Source: Hyphomicrobiales bacterium (GTDB lineage Bacteria; Pseudomonadota; Alphaproteobacteria; Rhizobiales; Rhizobiaceae). Taken from it: a stretch of 64,000 nt of DNA. Every line of letters starts with the position of its first letter. The first letter of the stretch is position 1. This document shows, in pieces, positions 56,985 to 64,000 of this stretch. The stretch covers positions 131,535 to 195,534 of the forward strand of contig UBZP01000018.1 of the NCBI GenBank assembly GCA_900469965.1, read 5' to 3'. The position numbers were made by a program, and so were the translations under genes. The notes beneath the pieces were generated by a model. That model was not told the origin of the DNA and made no database searches. It worked only from the letters and a program-made list of their open reading frames with translations.

Positions 56985-58514
56985 TCACGTAATCGCCCCC
57001 ACCTGCCACGGCACGAACTCGTTGTCGCCGTAGTCGAAGGCCTCGCTCGCGGTCTTCCGGCCTGAGGCCGTCTCGATGACGAAGTCGAAGATGCGGCGGC
57101 CGGCCTGTTCGATCGTCTCGGTGCCGTCGACGATGGTGCCGCAGTTGATGTCCATGTCGTCCTTGATGTGCTCGTACATCGGCGTGTTGGTGGCGATCTT
57201 GATGCAGGGGGCGGGCTTGTAGCCGGAGACGGAGCCGCGGCCGGTGGTGAACGCCACGAGGTTGCAGCCGCCGGCGATCTGGCCGGTGACGGCGGCGGGG
57301 TCATAGCCGGGCGTGTCCATGAAGACGAAGCCGCTTTCGGTCACTTCCTCGGCATATTCGTAGACGGCGTTCAGCGGCATCGAGCCGCCCTTGGCGACGG
57401 CGCCGAGCGACTTTTCCAGGATCGTCGTCAGCCCGCCGGCCTTGTTGCCGTGCGAGGGATTGTTGTTCAGCTCGGCGTCGTTCTTCGCCGTGTATTCGCG
57501 CCACCAGTCGATGCGCGACAGGAGCTTCTCGGCCACGTCCGGACGGGCGGCGCGGCGGGTGAGCAGGTGCTCGGCGCCGTAGATCTCCGGCGTCTCCGAC
57601 AGCACGGTCGTCGCGCCTTCCTTGACGAGCAGGTCGGAGGCGATGCCGAGCGCCGGGTTGGCGGAGATGCCGGAATAGCCGTCCGAGCCGCCGCATTCGA
57701 GCGCCAGCCTGATGCCGGAGAGCGGCTGCGGCGTGCGGCGGATGCGGCCGACGTCCGGCAGCATGTCGTCGATCATCTCGCAGGCCGCCTCGATCGTCTT
57801 GCGGGTGCCGCCCTGGTTCTGGATCATCATCGTGCGGAAGGTCTTGCCCTCCTCGAGCCCCGCCTCCTCGACCAGGGGGCCGTACTGGAAGGTCTCGCAG
57901 CCGAGCCCGATCATCAGGATGCCGCCGAAGTTCGGGTTTCTCGCATAGCCCTTGAAGGTGCGGGTGAGGATGCGGCCGCCTTCGGACTTCAGGTTCAGCG
58001 CGCAGCCGCCGCCATAGGTCAGCGCCACGACGCCGTCGATGTTGTCGTGGCCGGTCTCGCGGAATTTGCGGGCATAGTGCTCGGCGACGTAGCGCGAGAC
58101 CGTGGCGGAACAGTTCACGGTGGAGAGGATGCCGATGTAGTTGCGCGTGCCGATGCGGCCGTTGCCGCGGTCGTAACCGTCGAAGGTGCGGCGCTCGGCC
58201 TCCGGCACCATCACCGGCGGGGCGTTGTCGACGCAGAATTCGTGCTTTAGCGCCACGTCGAGGATCGCAAGATTCTGCAGGTGGACGTGCTCGCCCGGCA
58301 TGATCGCCCGCGTCGCATAGCCGATGATCTGGCCGTATTTCAGAACCGGCGTGCCCTCGGCGATCGGCGCGATCGCCACCTTGTGGCCGCGCGGGATGCG
58401 TTCGGCGGCGACGACGCCGTTCACGAGCGCCCGGCCGGCGTCGCAATTGGCGGGGACGACGCCGACATTGTCTTTCGGGTTGAGGACGAGGACTGCGGGG
58501 ATCTCGGCAAGCAT
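56985..58514 (-). CDS. uxaA: Altronate dehydratase family protein
   Basis: The 509-residue product has an N-terminal SAF domain (residues 5-75; AVLVLNPKDNVGVVPANCDA) and the large UxaA/GarD catalytic domain with GTRNYIGILSTVNCSATVSR, ALTYGGGCALNLKSEGGRIL, ALECGGSDGYSGISANPALG and a VFMDTPGYDPAAVTGQIAGG stretch. It dehydrates altronate or a related hexonate or hexarate, giving a 2-keto-3-deoxy acid. ATG at 58514 has AGGAG at six to seven bases. It is divergent from the GntR/dgoD pair, consistent with a sugar-acid regulon. Confidence 0.92.
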   Translation of the reverse strand: MLAEIPAVLVLNPKDNVGVVPANCDAGRALVNGVVAAERIPRGHKVAIAPIAEGTPVLKYGQIIGYATRAIMPGEHVHLQNLAILDVALKHEFCVDNAPPVMVPEAERRTFDGYDRGNGRIGTRNYIGILSTVNCSATVSRYVAEHYARKFRETGHDNIDGVVALTYGGGCALNLKSEGGRILTRTFKGYARNPNFGGILMIGLGCETFQYGPLVEEAGLEEGKTFRTMMIQNQGGTRKTIEAACEMIDDMLPDVGRIRRTPQPLSGIRLALECGGSDGYSGISANPALGIASDLLVKEGATTVLSETPEIYGAEHLLTRRAARPDVAEKLLSRIDWWREYTAKNDAELNNNPSHGNKAGGLTTILEKSLGAVAKGGSMPLNAVYEYAEEVTESGFVFMDTPGYDPAAVTGQIAGGCNLVAFTTGRGSVSGYKPAPCIKIATNTPMYEHIKDDMDINCGTIVDGTETIEQAGRRIFDFVIETASGRKTASEAFDYGDNEFVPWQVGAIT

Positions 58515-58539
58515 GGCAGGCTCCTGCGGCAATGGTCCG

Positions 58540-58690
58540 TGGAGTTATGCACAATGTCGGCAAAAGTCAATTGATGACGGTCCGGCGTCTGCTAGGATGG
58601 GTCGTTCGCCGGCGCATGATGGCCCGTGCAAGCCCTTCCGCTTTAGTCATACTATTTTTCGATTAAGTCCGACAAAATTCTGTTGACACC
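58540..58690. promoter_or_regulatory. uxaA / gntR divergent control region
   Basis: On the minus strand TTGACT (58564-58569 region) with an ATAACT about 16 bases on is a fair uxaA promoter. TGTCGG half sites recur on both strands (ATGTCGGCA near 58554 and TTTGTCGGACT, minus strand, near 58670), which would suit the GntR protein. The assignment is by position only. Confidence 0.35.
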
Positions 58691-58739
58691 GAAGCCGCGC
58701 GGGATCGATGGTGGAGCGAACTGCGTCGGGGGAGGCAAG

Positions 58740-59519
58740 GTGGACGTGAATACTGCAACAGGGCGTGCGCCGGAAGCCGGCGGCAAGGATGCATCACCGG
58801 CCCGCAGGCCGCGGGTGCAGAAGAACGTGACGACGGCGCTCGGCCTCGACATCTGCTCGGAGCGCTACCCGGTCGGCACGGCGCTGCCGAAGGAAAGCGA
58901 CCTTTGCGAACTCTACGGCGTGAGCCGGACCGTCGTCCGGGAATCGCTGAAGATCCTCGCCACCAAGGGGCTGGTGCACAGCCGCCCGCGTGTCGGCACC
59001 GTGGTCTGCGACAAGGCGGAATGGAACCTGCTGGATCCGCAGATCCTCGAATGGATGGGGCCGCGGATCCAGGATCTCGACCTGCTCGGCTGCATCCTGG
59101 AGACGCGTCGCACGGTCGAGCCGGTGGCCGCCGAGTTCGCCGCGGAACGGGCGAGCGTGCAGGAGATCGCCGATCTGGAGGCCGCCTGGACGCGGATGCG
59201 CGACGCCGGCGCCGACACCGAAGCCTTCACGCGCGCCGACGTCCAGTTTCACGAGATCCTGCTGAAGGCGAGCCACAACCAGGTCTTCCGCCAGCTCTCC
59301 TCCATCATCCATGCGGCGCTGATGTATTCGCTGTACCGCTCCAACGAGGCGCTCGACCATCGCGACGAGGCGCTCGGCATCCACAGGGACCTCGTCGAGG
59401 CGCTGCGGCTGCGCGACAAGGCGGCGGCGCGCGCCGCCTCGCACCGGATGCTGGACACGGCCGTGCGGGACCTGGCGCCCGCCATGCGCGGCCGCCGGCC
59501 GGATGCCGAGGCGTCCTGA
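58740..59519 (+). CDS. GntR/FadR-family regulator of sugar-acid genes
   Basis: The 259-residue product has a GntR winged helix (about 32-95; [40 protein letters not shown]) and an FCD effector domain with Asp/His metal-binding positions ([31 protein letters not shown]). GTG at 58740 is chosen because GGGGGAGGC lies just upstream; the open frame further upstream runs through promoter-like sequence. It lies between divergent uxaA and dgoD, so it probably represses both until a galactonate or altronate-type inducer is present. Confidence 0.9.
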   Translation: MDVNTATGRAPEAGGKDASPARRPRVQKNVTTALGLDICSERYPVGTALPKESDLCELYGVSRTVVRESLKILATKGLVHSRPRVGTVVCDKAEWNLLDPQILEWMGPRIQDLDLLGCILETRRTVEPVAAEFAAERASVQEIADLEAAWTRMRDAGADTEAFTRADVQFHEILLKASHNQVFRQLSSIIHAALMYSLYRSNEALDHRDEALGIHRDLVEALRLRDKAAARAASHRMLDTAVRDLAPAMRGRRPDAEAS

Positions 59520-59572
59520 ACGGCCTCACCGGATCACCACACCTCTTCCTCCCCATCGAGCGGACCATTCCC

Positions 59573-60721
59573 ATGAAGATCACCAAGCTCACCACCTATG
59601 TCGTGCCGCCGCGCTGGCTGTTTCTCAAGGTCGAGACCGACGAGGGCATCGTCGGCTGGGGCGAGCCGGTCGTCGAAGGCCGGGCGCTCACCGTCGAGGC
59701 GGCCGTGCACGAACTGGCCGACTACCTGATCGGCAAGGACCCGATGCTGATCGAGGATCACTGGCAGGTGATGTATCGCGGCGGGTTCTATCGCGGCGGC
59801 GCGATCCACATGTCGGCGCTCGCCGGCATCGATCAGGCGCTCTGGGACATCAAGGGCAAGGCCTATGGCCAGCCGGTGCACCAGCTGCTCGGCGGCCAGT
59901 GCCGCGACAAGATCAAGGTCTATTCCTGGATCGGCGGCGACCGCCCCTCCGACGTCGCGCGCAATGCGAAGGAGGTGGTCGCCCGCGGCTTCAAGGCGAT
60001 CAAGCTGAACGGCTGCGAGGAGATGCAGATCGTCGACACCAACGAGAAGGTGGAAAAAGCGGTCGAGACGATCGCGACGATCCGCGAGGCGATCGGCCCG
60101 CATATCGGCATCGGCGTGGATTTCCACGGCCGCGTCCACAAGCCGATGGCCAAGGTGCTCGCCAGGGAGCTCGAGCCCTACAAGCTGATGTTCATCGAGG
60201 AGCCGGTGCTCTCGGAGAACCGCGAGACGCTGAAGGAGATCGCCAACCACTGCTCGACGCCGATCGCGCTCGGGGAACGCCTCTATTCGCGCTGGGACTT
60301 CAAGTCGGTGCTGTCGGACGGCTATGTCGACATCATCCAGCCGGACCTGTCGCATGCCGGCGGCATCACCGAATGCCGCAAGATCGCCGCCATGGCAGAA
60401 GCCTATGACGTGGCGCTCGCGCCGCATTGCCCGCTCGGGCCGATCGCGCTCGCCGCCTGCCTGCAGGTCGATGCGGTGTCCTACAATGCCTTCATCCAGG
60501 AACAGAGCCTCGGCATCCACTACAACCAGGGCAACGACATCCTCGACTACATCGCCAACAAGGAGGTCTTCCACTACGAGGACGGCTTCGTCTCGATCCC
60601 GCAGGGACCGGGACTGGGGGTCGAGGTGGACGAAGCCTATGTGATCGAGCGGGCCAAAGAGGGACACCGCTGGCGCAACCCCGTCTGGCGCCATGCCGAC
60701 GGCAGCGTCGCGGAGTGGTAG
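59573..60721 (+). CDS. dgoD: D-galactonate dehydratase
   Basis: The 382-residue enolase-superfamily enzyme equals the E. coli DgoD length and shows its motifs: [20 protein letters not shown] at the start, [17 protein letters not shown] with the first metal ligand Asp and the catalytic His, [22 protein letters not shown], and [14 protein letters not shown] with the second catalytic His. It converts galactonate to 2-keto-3-deoxygalactonate. It follows the GntR regulator by 53 bp in the same direction. Confidence 0.94.
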   Translation: MKITKLTTYVVPPRWLFLKVETDEGIVGWGEPVVEGRALTVEAAVHELADYLIGKDPMLIEDHWQVMYRGGFYRGGAIHMSALAGIDQALWDIKGKAYGQPVHQLLGGQCRDKIKVYSWIGGDRPSDVARNAKEVVARGFKAIKLNGCEEMQIVDTNEKVEKAVETIATIREAIGPHIGIGVDFHGRVHKPMAKVLARELEPYKLMFIEEPVLSENRETLKEIANHCSTPIALGERLYSRWDFKSVLSDGYVDIIQPDLSHAGGITECRKIAAMAEAYDVALAPHCPLGPIALAACLQVDAVSYNAFIQEQSLGIHYNQGNDILDYIANKEVFHYEDGFVSIPQGPGLGVEVDEAYVIERAKEGHRWRNPVWRHADGSVAEW

Positions 60722-60994
60722 GCCCGATCGGTCCGCTTGCACGCGCCGCGGGGCCGGCGCGCAGGCCTCTTCGGAACGGCGATCTTCGGGCGCCGGGGCA
60801 TCGGTGTGTCATGTGTCCGAAGCGCCGCAGATTGCGGGCTCCTGTCGCTTGCGGCGAGGTCCCGGGGCGATAATCGATTGCCTGCCTCTCCTTTGCCCAT
60901 TAAACAATGCTTAAGAATTGCACGCTCGCCCGGGACGGCGGACGTGCCTTCGGGGGAGCCGCATCGCGCGGCATGGTCATTGGGTGTGTCGGGA

Positions 60995-62236
60995 ATGCGG
61001 AGTGTCTTGCGTATCGCGATTGTCCTGACGCTCTCGGCGGCGCTTGCCGCATGCGGCGGCAAGAAGGGCTACATGGCGCCGCTCACGGAGACGGCGGCGG
61101 TCCCCGGGGCTTCCACGGTCGACATGCTCGTGGCCACGACGCGGACGCCGTCCGGCGATCCGAACACGCTCTTTTCCGGCGAGCGCAGCGCCCGTCCCTA
61201 TCTGACCGACATTACCGTTTCCATTCCGCCCGAGAAGAACCGCAAGCCGGGCATGGTGCAGTGGCCGAAGAAGCTGCCGCCGAACCCGGAGACGGATTTC
61301 TCGGTCCTGCGGGTCGAGCAACTGGCCTCGATCGAAAGCGGCCAGGATTGGTTCCGGGTGCACAACAAGAACGGCCATGTGATGGTGTTCGTGCACGGCT
61401 TCAACAACCGCTACGAAGACGCTGTCTTCCGCTTCGCCCAGATCGTCCACGATTCGGATGCGCAGGTGACGCCGGTGCTGTTCACCTGGCCGTCGCGGGC
61501 GAAGCTGCTCGACTACAACTACGACAAGGAAAGCACCAACTATTCCCGCAGCGGCCTGGAGCGGCTGCTGCAGGCGCTCCAGAAGGAAAAGGGCGTCACC
61601 GACATCACGATCCTCGCCCATTCGATGGGGACGTGGCTAGCGATGGAGGCCCTGCGCCAGATGGCGATCCGCGACGGCCGGGTCGCGCCGAAGATCGAAA
61701 ACGTCGTGCTTGCCTCGCCCGACCTCGACATCGACGTGTTCGCCCGCCAGTGGTCGGAGCTCGGCACGCACAAGCCGAACTTCACCATCTTCGTCTCGCA
61801 GGACGACAAGGCGCTGGCGCTGTCCCGCTTCATTTCGGGCGATGTGCAGCGCCTCGGACAGATCAACGCCGCCGAGGAGCCCTATCGCAGCCAGTTCGAG
61901 AAGGCGGGGATCACCGTCGTCGATCTGACGAACGTGAAGACCGGCGACCGCCTGGCGCATGGCAAGTTCGCCGAAAGCCCGCAGATCGTCCAACTGATCG
62001 GCGAGCGGCTGGTCAACGGCCAGACCCTGACGGATTCCGATGTGACGCTCGGCGAAGGCATCACCGCCATCGTCGCCGGCACGGCGGGCGGTATCGGCCG
62101 GATCGCGGCGACGACGGTCGCGACACCGATCGATCTCCTGACCATGGCACCGGCGGAGGACAAGCTGAGCGGCAAGGTCGATCCGGCGCTGGAATTCGAC
62201 GATCAGGCGCAGCAGCCCGCCCAGCAGGCGCAGTAA
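60995..62236 (+). CDS. Alpha/beta hydrolase lipoprotein (DUF900 family)
   Basis: The 413-residue product begins with a lipoprotein signal (LRIAIVLTLSAALAAC|G), so it is membrane-anchored in the periplasm. The hydrolase domain shows VMVFVHGFNNRYEDAVFRFA (oxyanion region), ILAHSMGTWLAMEAL with the nucleophile Ser, and a later Asp region (VVLASPDLDIDVFA). The C-terminus is Ala/Gln-rich. ATG at 60995 is used because it starts the signal sequence. Substrate unknown. Confidence 0.9.
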   Translation: MRSVLRIAIVLTLSAALAACGGKKGYMAPLTETAAVPGASTVDMLVATTRTPSGDPNTLFSGERSARPYLTDITVSIPPEKNRKPGMVQWPKKLPPNPETDFSVLRVEQLASIESGQDWFRVHNKNGHVMVFVHGFNNRYEDAVFRFAQIVHDSDAQVTPVLFTWPSRAKLLDYNYDKESTNYSRSGLERLLQALQKEKGVTDITILAHSMGTWLAMEALRQMAIRDGRVAPKIENVVLASPDLDIDVFARQWSELGTHKPNFTIFVSQDDKALALSRFISGDVQRLGQINAAEEPYRSQFEKAGITVVDLTNVKTGDRLAHGKFAESPQIVQLIGERLVNGQTLTDSDVTLGEGITAIVAGTAGGIGRIAATTVATPIDLLTMAPAEDKLSGKVDPALEFDDQAQQPAQQAQ

Positions 62237-62635
62237 CGGCTCCGCCGAAACCCACGACTTCCCTCATTCAGGCGACAAATTCCACTTAAAGTCTCGTTCA
62301 TGTGGGTTTGTTTGCGTTCCTGTCTTCGGAGCGCCGGCCGCGCGCCGCCACCGTCGGCCGTGCGATTGCCTCTGTGCCAGGTTATTGTTTTTACGAATAA
62401 TTTTTGAAAGAAATGACGTCAGTGCGGCGGTTTTCCTGCCGCCTTTTCGGACGCGCGCCATCGTCGCGGCGCGAGAGGCCGGCCTGGGATCGGGGGCCAA
62501 AAGGTGAGACGTCCAACCCTTGTGATTTATTCTTGTTAACTTCCCACATTTGTGTGGAATTCTGTGTGTAGTTGTGTTTATATGCTCACAAATTCAAATA
62601 CCAGCCACTTCAGTCACGCTTCAAAGGGGAATTCC
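62237..62635. other. 399-bp region without an assigned gene
   Basis: AT content rises at 62370-62420 and 62515-62630. A small stem with four T (GGCGG...CCGCC, 62424-62447, plus strand) may terminate the hydrolase transcript. The second AT-rich stretch probably holds the promoter of the 74-residue gene that follows. Nothing else is seen. Confidence 0.4.
62424..62447 (+). terminator. Possible terminator, weak stem plus TTTT
   Basis: GGCGG pairs with CCGCC around an 8-base loop and is followed by TTTT, about 190 bp after the hydrolase stop. The stem is short, so the call is tentative. Confidence 0.35.
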
Positions 62636-62860
62636 ATGGCTCGAACGCCGGAGGAATGGGGGGCGCTGCTTGGCAGTACCCTAGCGAAGATGCAGGCAAG
62701 TGACCCGAGATTTTTGCTTCCGGCGATGTCGCCGGATTGCTCGCGTATCATTACCGAAACCATTGCGGTCATTGTGGCCGAGGCCCGTCTTCAGGGGCGC
62801 GACGACGCCCTTGTCGGCCTGCAGGGCCCGGCGATTGCGCGCAGCCGCCTCCACGCCTGA
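62636..62860 (+). CDS. Small hypothetical protein, 74 aa
   Basis: ATG at 62636 is preceded by AAAGGGG at suitable spacing. The product (MARTPEEWGALLGSTLAKMQ, then SRIITETIAVIVAEARLQGR) is soluble with two predicted helices and one Cys; it matches no family I know. The coding bias is like that of its neighbours. An upstream AT-rich leader of about 120 bp suggests its own promoter. Confidence 0.6.
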   Translation: MARTPEEWGALLGSTLAKMQASDPRFLLPAMSPDCSRIITETIAVIVAEARLQGRDDALVGLQGPAIARSRLHA

Positions 62861-63143
62861 GGCGGCCGGCTTCCCCGCGATCTCTTCGTCGGGGCGAGGC
62901 GGGATCGGGGATCCCGAGGGGTGTTTCTGACATCGGCAGAAATCGGTTTTCCATTTCATGGCGTTCGACGCAATCGAACGGTATTGCGTCCTTTGCGTCG
63001 ACGCCATGGTCCCCGTCCTTCGCATAGTTCCCGGATTGATCGTCCGGCTCCATCGTCGCTCCGTGTAGCGGGCTACGGGCCGCGTTCCTGCGTTCGGACA
63101 GAGGCCTGCTGAAATGCGCCGCCTGTGCGGGTGCAGCCCGGGG

Positions 63144-63497
63144 CTAGCGCTCCGTCGGCTGTGCGGTCAGGCGGCCGCGCGAGCGGGAGCGGTTCACGTT
63201 TGCAAGCCTGTCGCGCGCTTCCTTCAGTTCGCCCGGTGTGAACAGCGGCTGGAACTCGCTTCGCAGCATCGTCGCTTCCATGGAGATTTCGGTCCTGCTG
63301 AGATCGATCAGGCGCTCGAGGCCGGTCGTTCCGGGCTTGAAGACGAGTTCCTTGGCCGCCGCCACGCCGCCGTTCATGATGACGTAGCGCCGGAACAGCA
63401 CGGGACGGAAGCCGAGTTTGGCGCAGGCGTCGTAGAGCGCCAGCATTTCCAGATGAAACTGCTCGTGCGGGCGGTTGCTTTTCGGGCCGGGCTTCAA
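63144..63497 (-). CDS. Hypothetical protein
   Basis: The best part of the frame is about 105 residues: HEQFHLEMLALYDACAKLGF, then RRYVIMNGGVAAAKELVF, GLERLIDLSRTEISMEATML and FQPLFTPGELKEARDRLAN. It resembles a group of small uncharacterised proteins of Rhizobiales whose members share the EQFH and FQPLFT segments. The start is unclear: TTG at 63497 has a GGAAC upstream, and the first ATG is at HLEM, so the true N-terminus could be shorter. Low-confidence gene, function unknown. Confidence 0.5.
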   Translation of the reverse strand: MKPGPKSNRPHEQFHLEMLALYDACAKLGFRPVLFRRYVIMNGGVAAAKELVFKPGTTGLERLIDLSRTEISMEATMLRSEFQPLFTPGELKEARDRLANVNRSRSRGRLTAQPTER

Positions 63498-63630
63498 GAT
63501 GTCGTGTTCCGCTGCGCGTTGCCGGATCTGGCGAGGGGCCGCAATTCGGGCCTGCCTCGCGCATGCCTGAGATAGTCCACTTCGGCATTCGCCGCAATCG
63601 GATCCGGCGGCCGCAACCGCAAGGCCCTGC

Positions 63631-63664
63631 AAAGCAAAAGGCCTTCCGGTTTCCCGGAAGGCCC
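63631..63664 (-). terminator. Rho-independent terminator after tRNA-Val
   Basis: On the minus strand a perfect 10-bp stem (GGCCTTCCGG with CCGGAAGGCC) and a 4-base loop are followed by TTTTGCTTT, 15 bp after the tRNA 3' end. Confidence 0.85.
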
Positions 63665-63678
63665 TGCCTGAATTCGAA

Positions 63679-63753
<75 letters not shown>

Positions 63754-63767
63754 ATCCGATGTGGGCG

Positions 63768-63797
63768 CATAGACCACAAATGCCCGATCGGCGTCAA
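63768..63797 (-). promoter_or_regulatory. Promoter of tRNA-Val
   Basis: On the minus strand TTGACG (63792-63797) and TCTATG (63768-63773) are 18 bp apart, placing transcription start about 8 bp before the tRNA 5' end. This fits a stable-RNA gene with a very short leader. Confidence 0.5.
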
Positions 63798-64000
63798 TAG
63801 GTTTTGTGAAGCTTTTTTCACCGTCCTTCGCTACCGCTTTCGGAGCCCCGATTTCGCCGGGATCGGGACGGCGAAAAGGGCTGGGGATAAAATGGGGATC
63901 GCTCTCCCCACGAGAAAATGGCACCCTATGTCTGATATTGGCGCTCGGGGAGGAGCGCCTGTGGATCTTTGGAGGAACGTGCCGTCGACAGGGTGTCAAC

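Noticed and set aside
56927..57304. Frame over the uxaA end with a protein-like tail (SGLKLLDRR)
   Set aside because: Most of it is out-of-frame shadow of uxaA; the tail alone is too short to call a gene remnant.

Overview
The window is about 64 kb of high-GC DNA (a 60-base line inside a regulator gene, 53881-53940, holds 42 G/C). It looks like the chromosome of an alphaproteobacterium of the Rhizobiales, most likely Rhizobiaceae. The grounds are the glycogen operon order glgP-glgB-glgC-glgA-pgm-glgX, the split transhydrogenase pntAA-pntAB-pntB preceded by an aa3-type oxidase subunit IV, the tetrameric sarcosine oxidase operon soxBDAG, and the paired CobW GTPase/WD40 genes. Genus cannot be fixed from the sequence alone. 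No CRISPR array, insertion sequence, rRNA or replication origin was seen.

Layout. 1-11.9 kb: mixed housekeeping and accessory genes: a truncated membrane protein with a tiny secreted partner, OmpW behind an FNR/FixK-like box, a serine hydrolase, two VOC/glyoxalase-related proteins, serine acetyltransferase, the WD40/CobW pair, a creatininase-family protein, MarR and LacI regulators with a 2-hydroxyacid dehydrogenase, a protease-inhibitor-like protein and a class I amidotransferase-type hydrolase. 12.4-15.6 kb: a membrane PAS-GGDEF-EAL protein and an N-acyl amino acid synthase-like protein. 15.8-19.1 kb: oxidase subunit IV plus transhydrogenase. 19.3-20.7 kb: a TPR lipoprotein and ribosomal protein S21. 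21.0-26.2 kb: sarcosine oxidase. 26.3-26.9 kb: a ParD/ParE-type toxin-antitoxin pair with a clear operator. 27.5-38.6 kb: the glycogen operon. 38.9-40.1 kb: an orphan TadG-like protein. 40.3-47.0 kb: a three-gene transglutaminase / ATP-grasp-alpha-E / large transglutaminase operon. 47.1-53.3 kb: aldo/keto reductase, VOC, DUF899, LprI-like, MarR, and ilvD. 53.5-59.5 kb: two GntR regulators and uxaA around a low-GC insert at about 54.5-56.9 kb. 59.6-64 kb: dgoD, an alpha/beta-hydrolase lipoprotein, two small hypothetical genes and tRNA-Val.

Two regions stand out as candidates for less described biology. The first is the low-GC insert (line 55321-55380 has 26 G/C of 60). It carries two overlapping unrecognised genes, one with a restriction-endonuclease-like D...QxK signature whose reading frame breaks at a T7 run and continues in another frame. 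It looks like a small horizontally acquired, possibly defensive, cassette. The second is the operon at 40.3-47.0 kb: two intact Cys-His-Asp transglutaminase-type enzymes flank a circularly permuted ATP-grasp/alpha-E fusion. It belongs to a group predicted to make or process a peptide-like product, but no product is known to me. Several clean palindromic operators, a probable leaderless mRNA and an orphan terminator are also reported.
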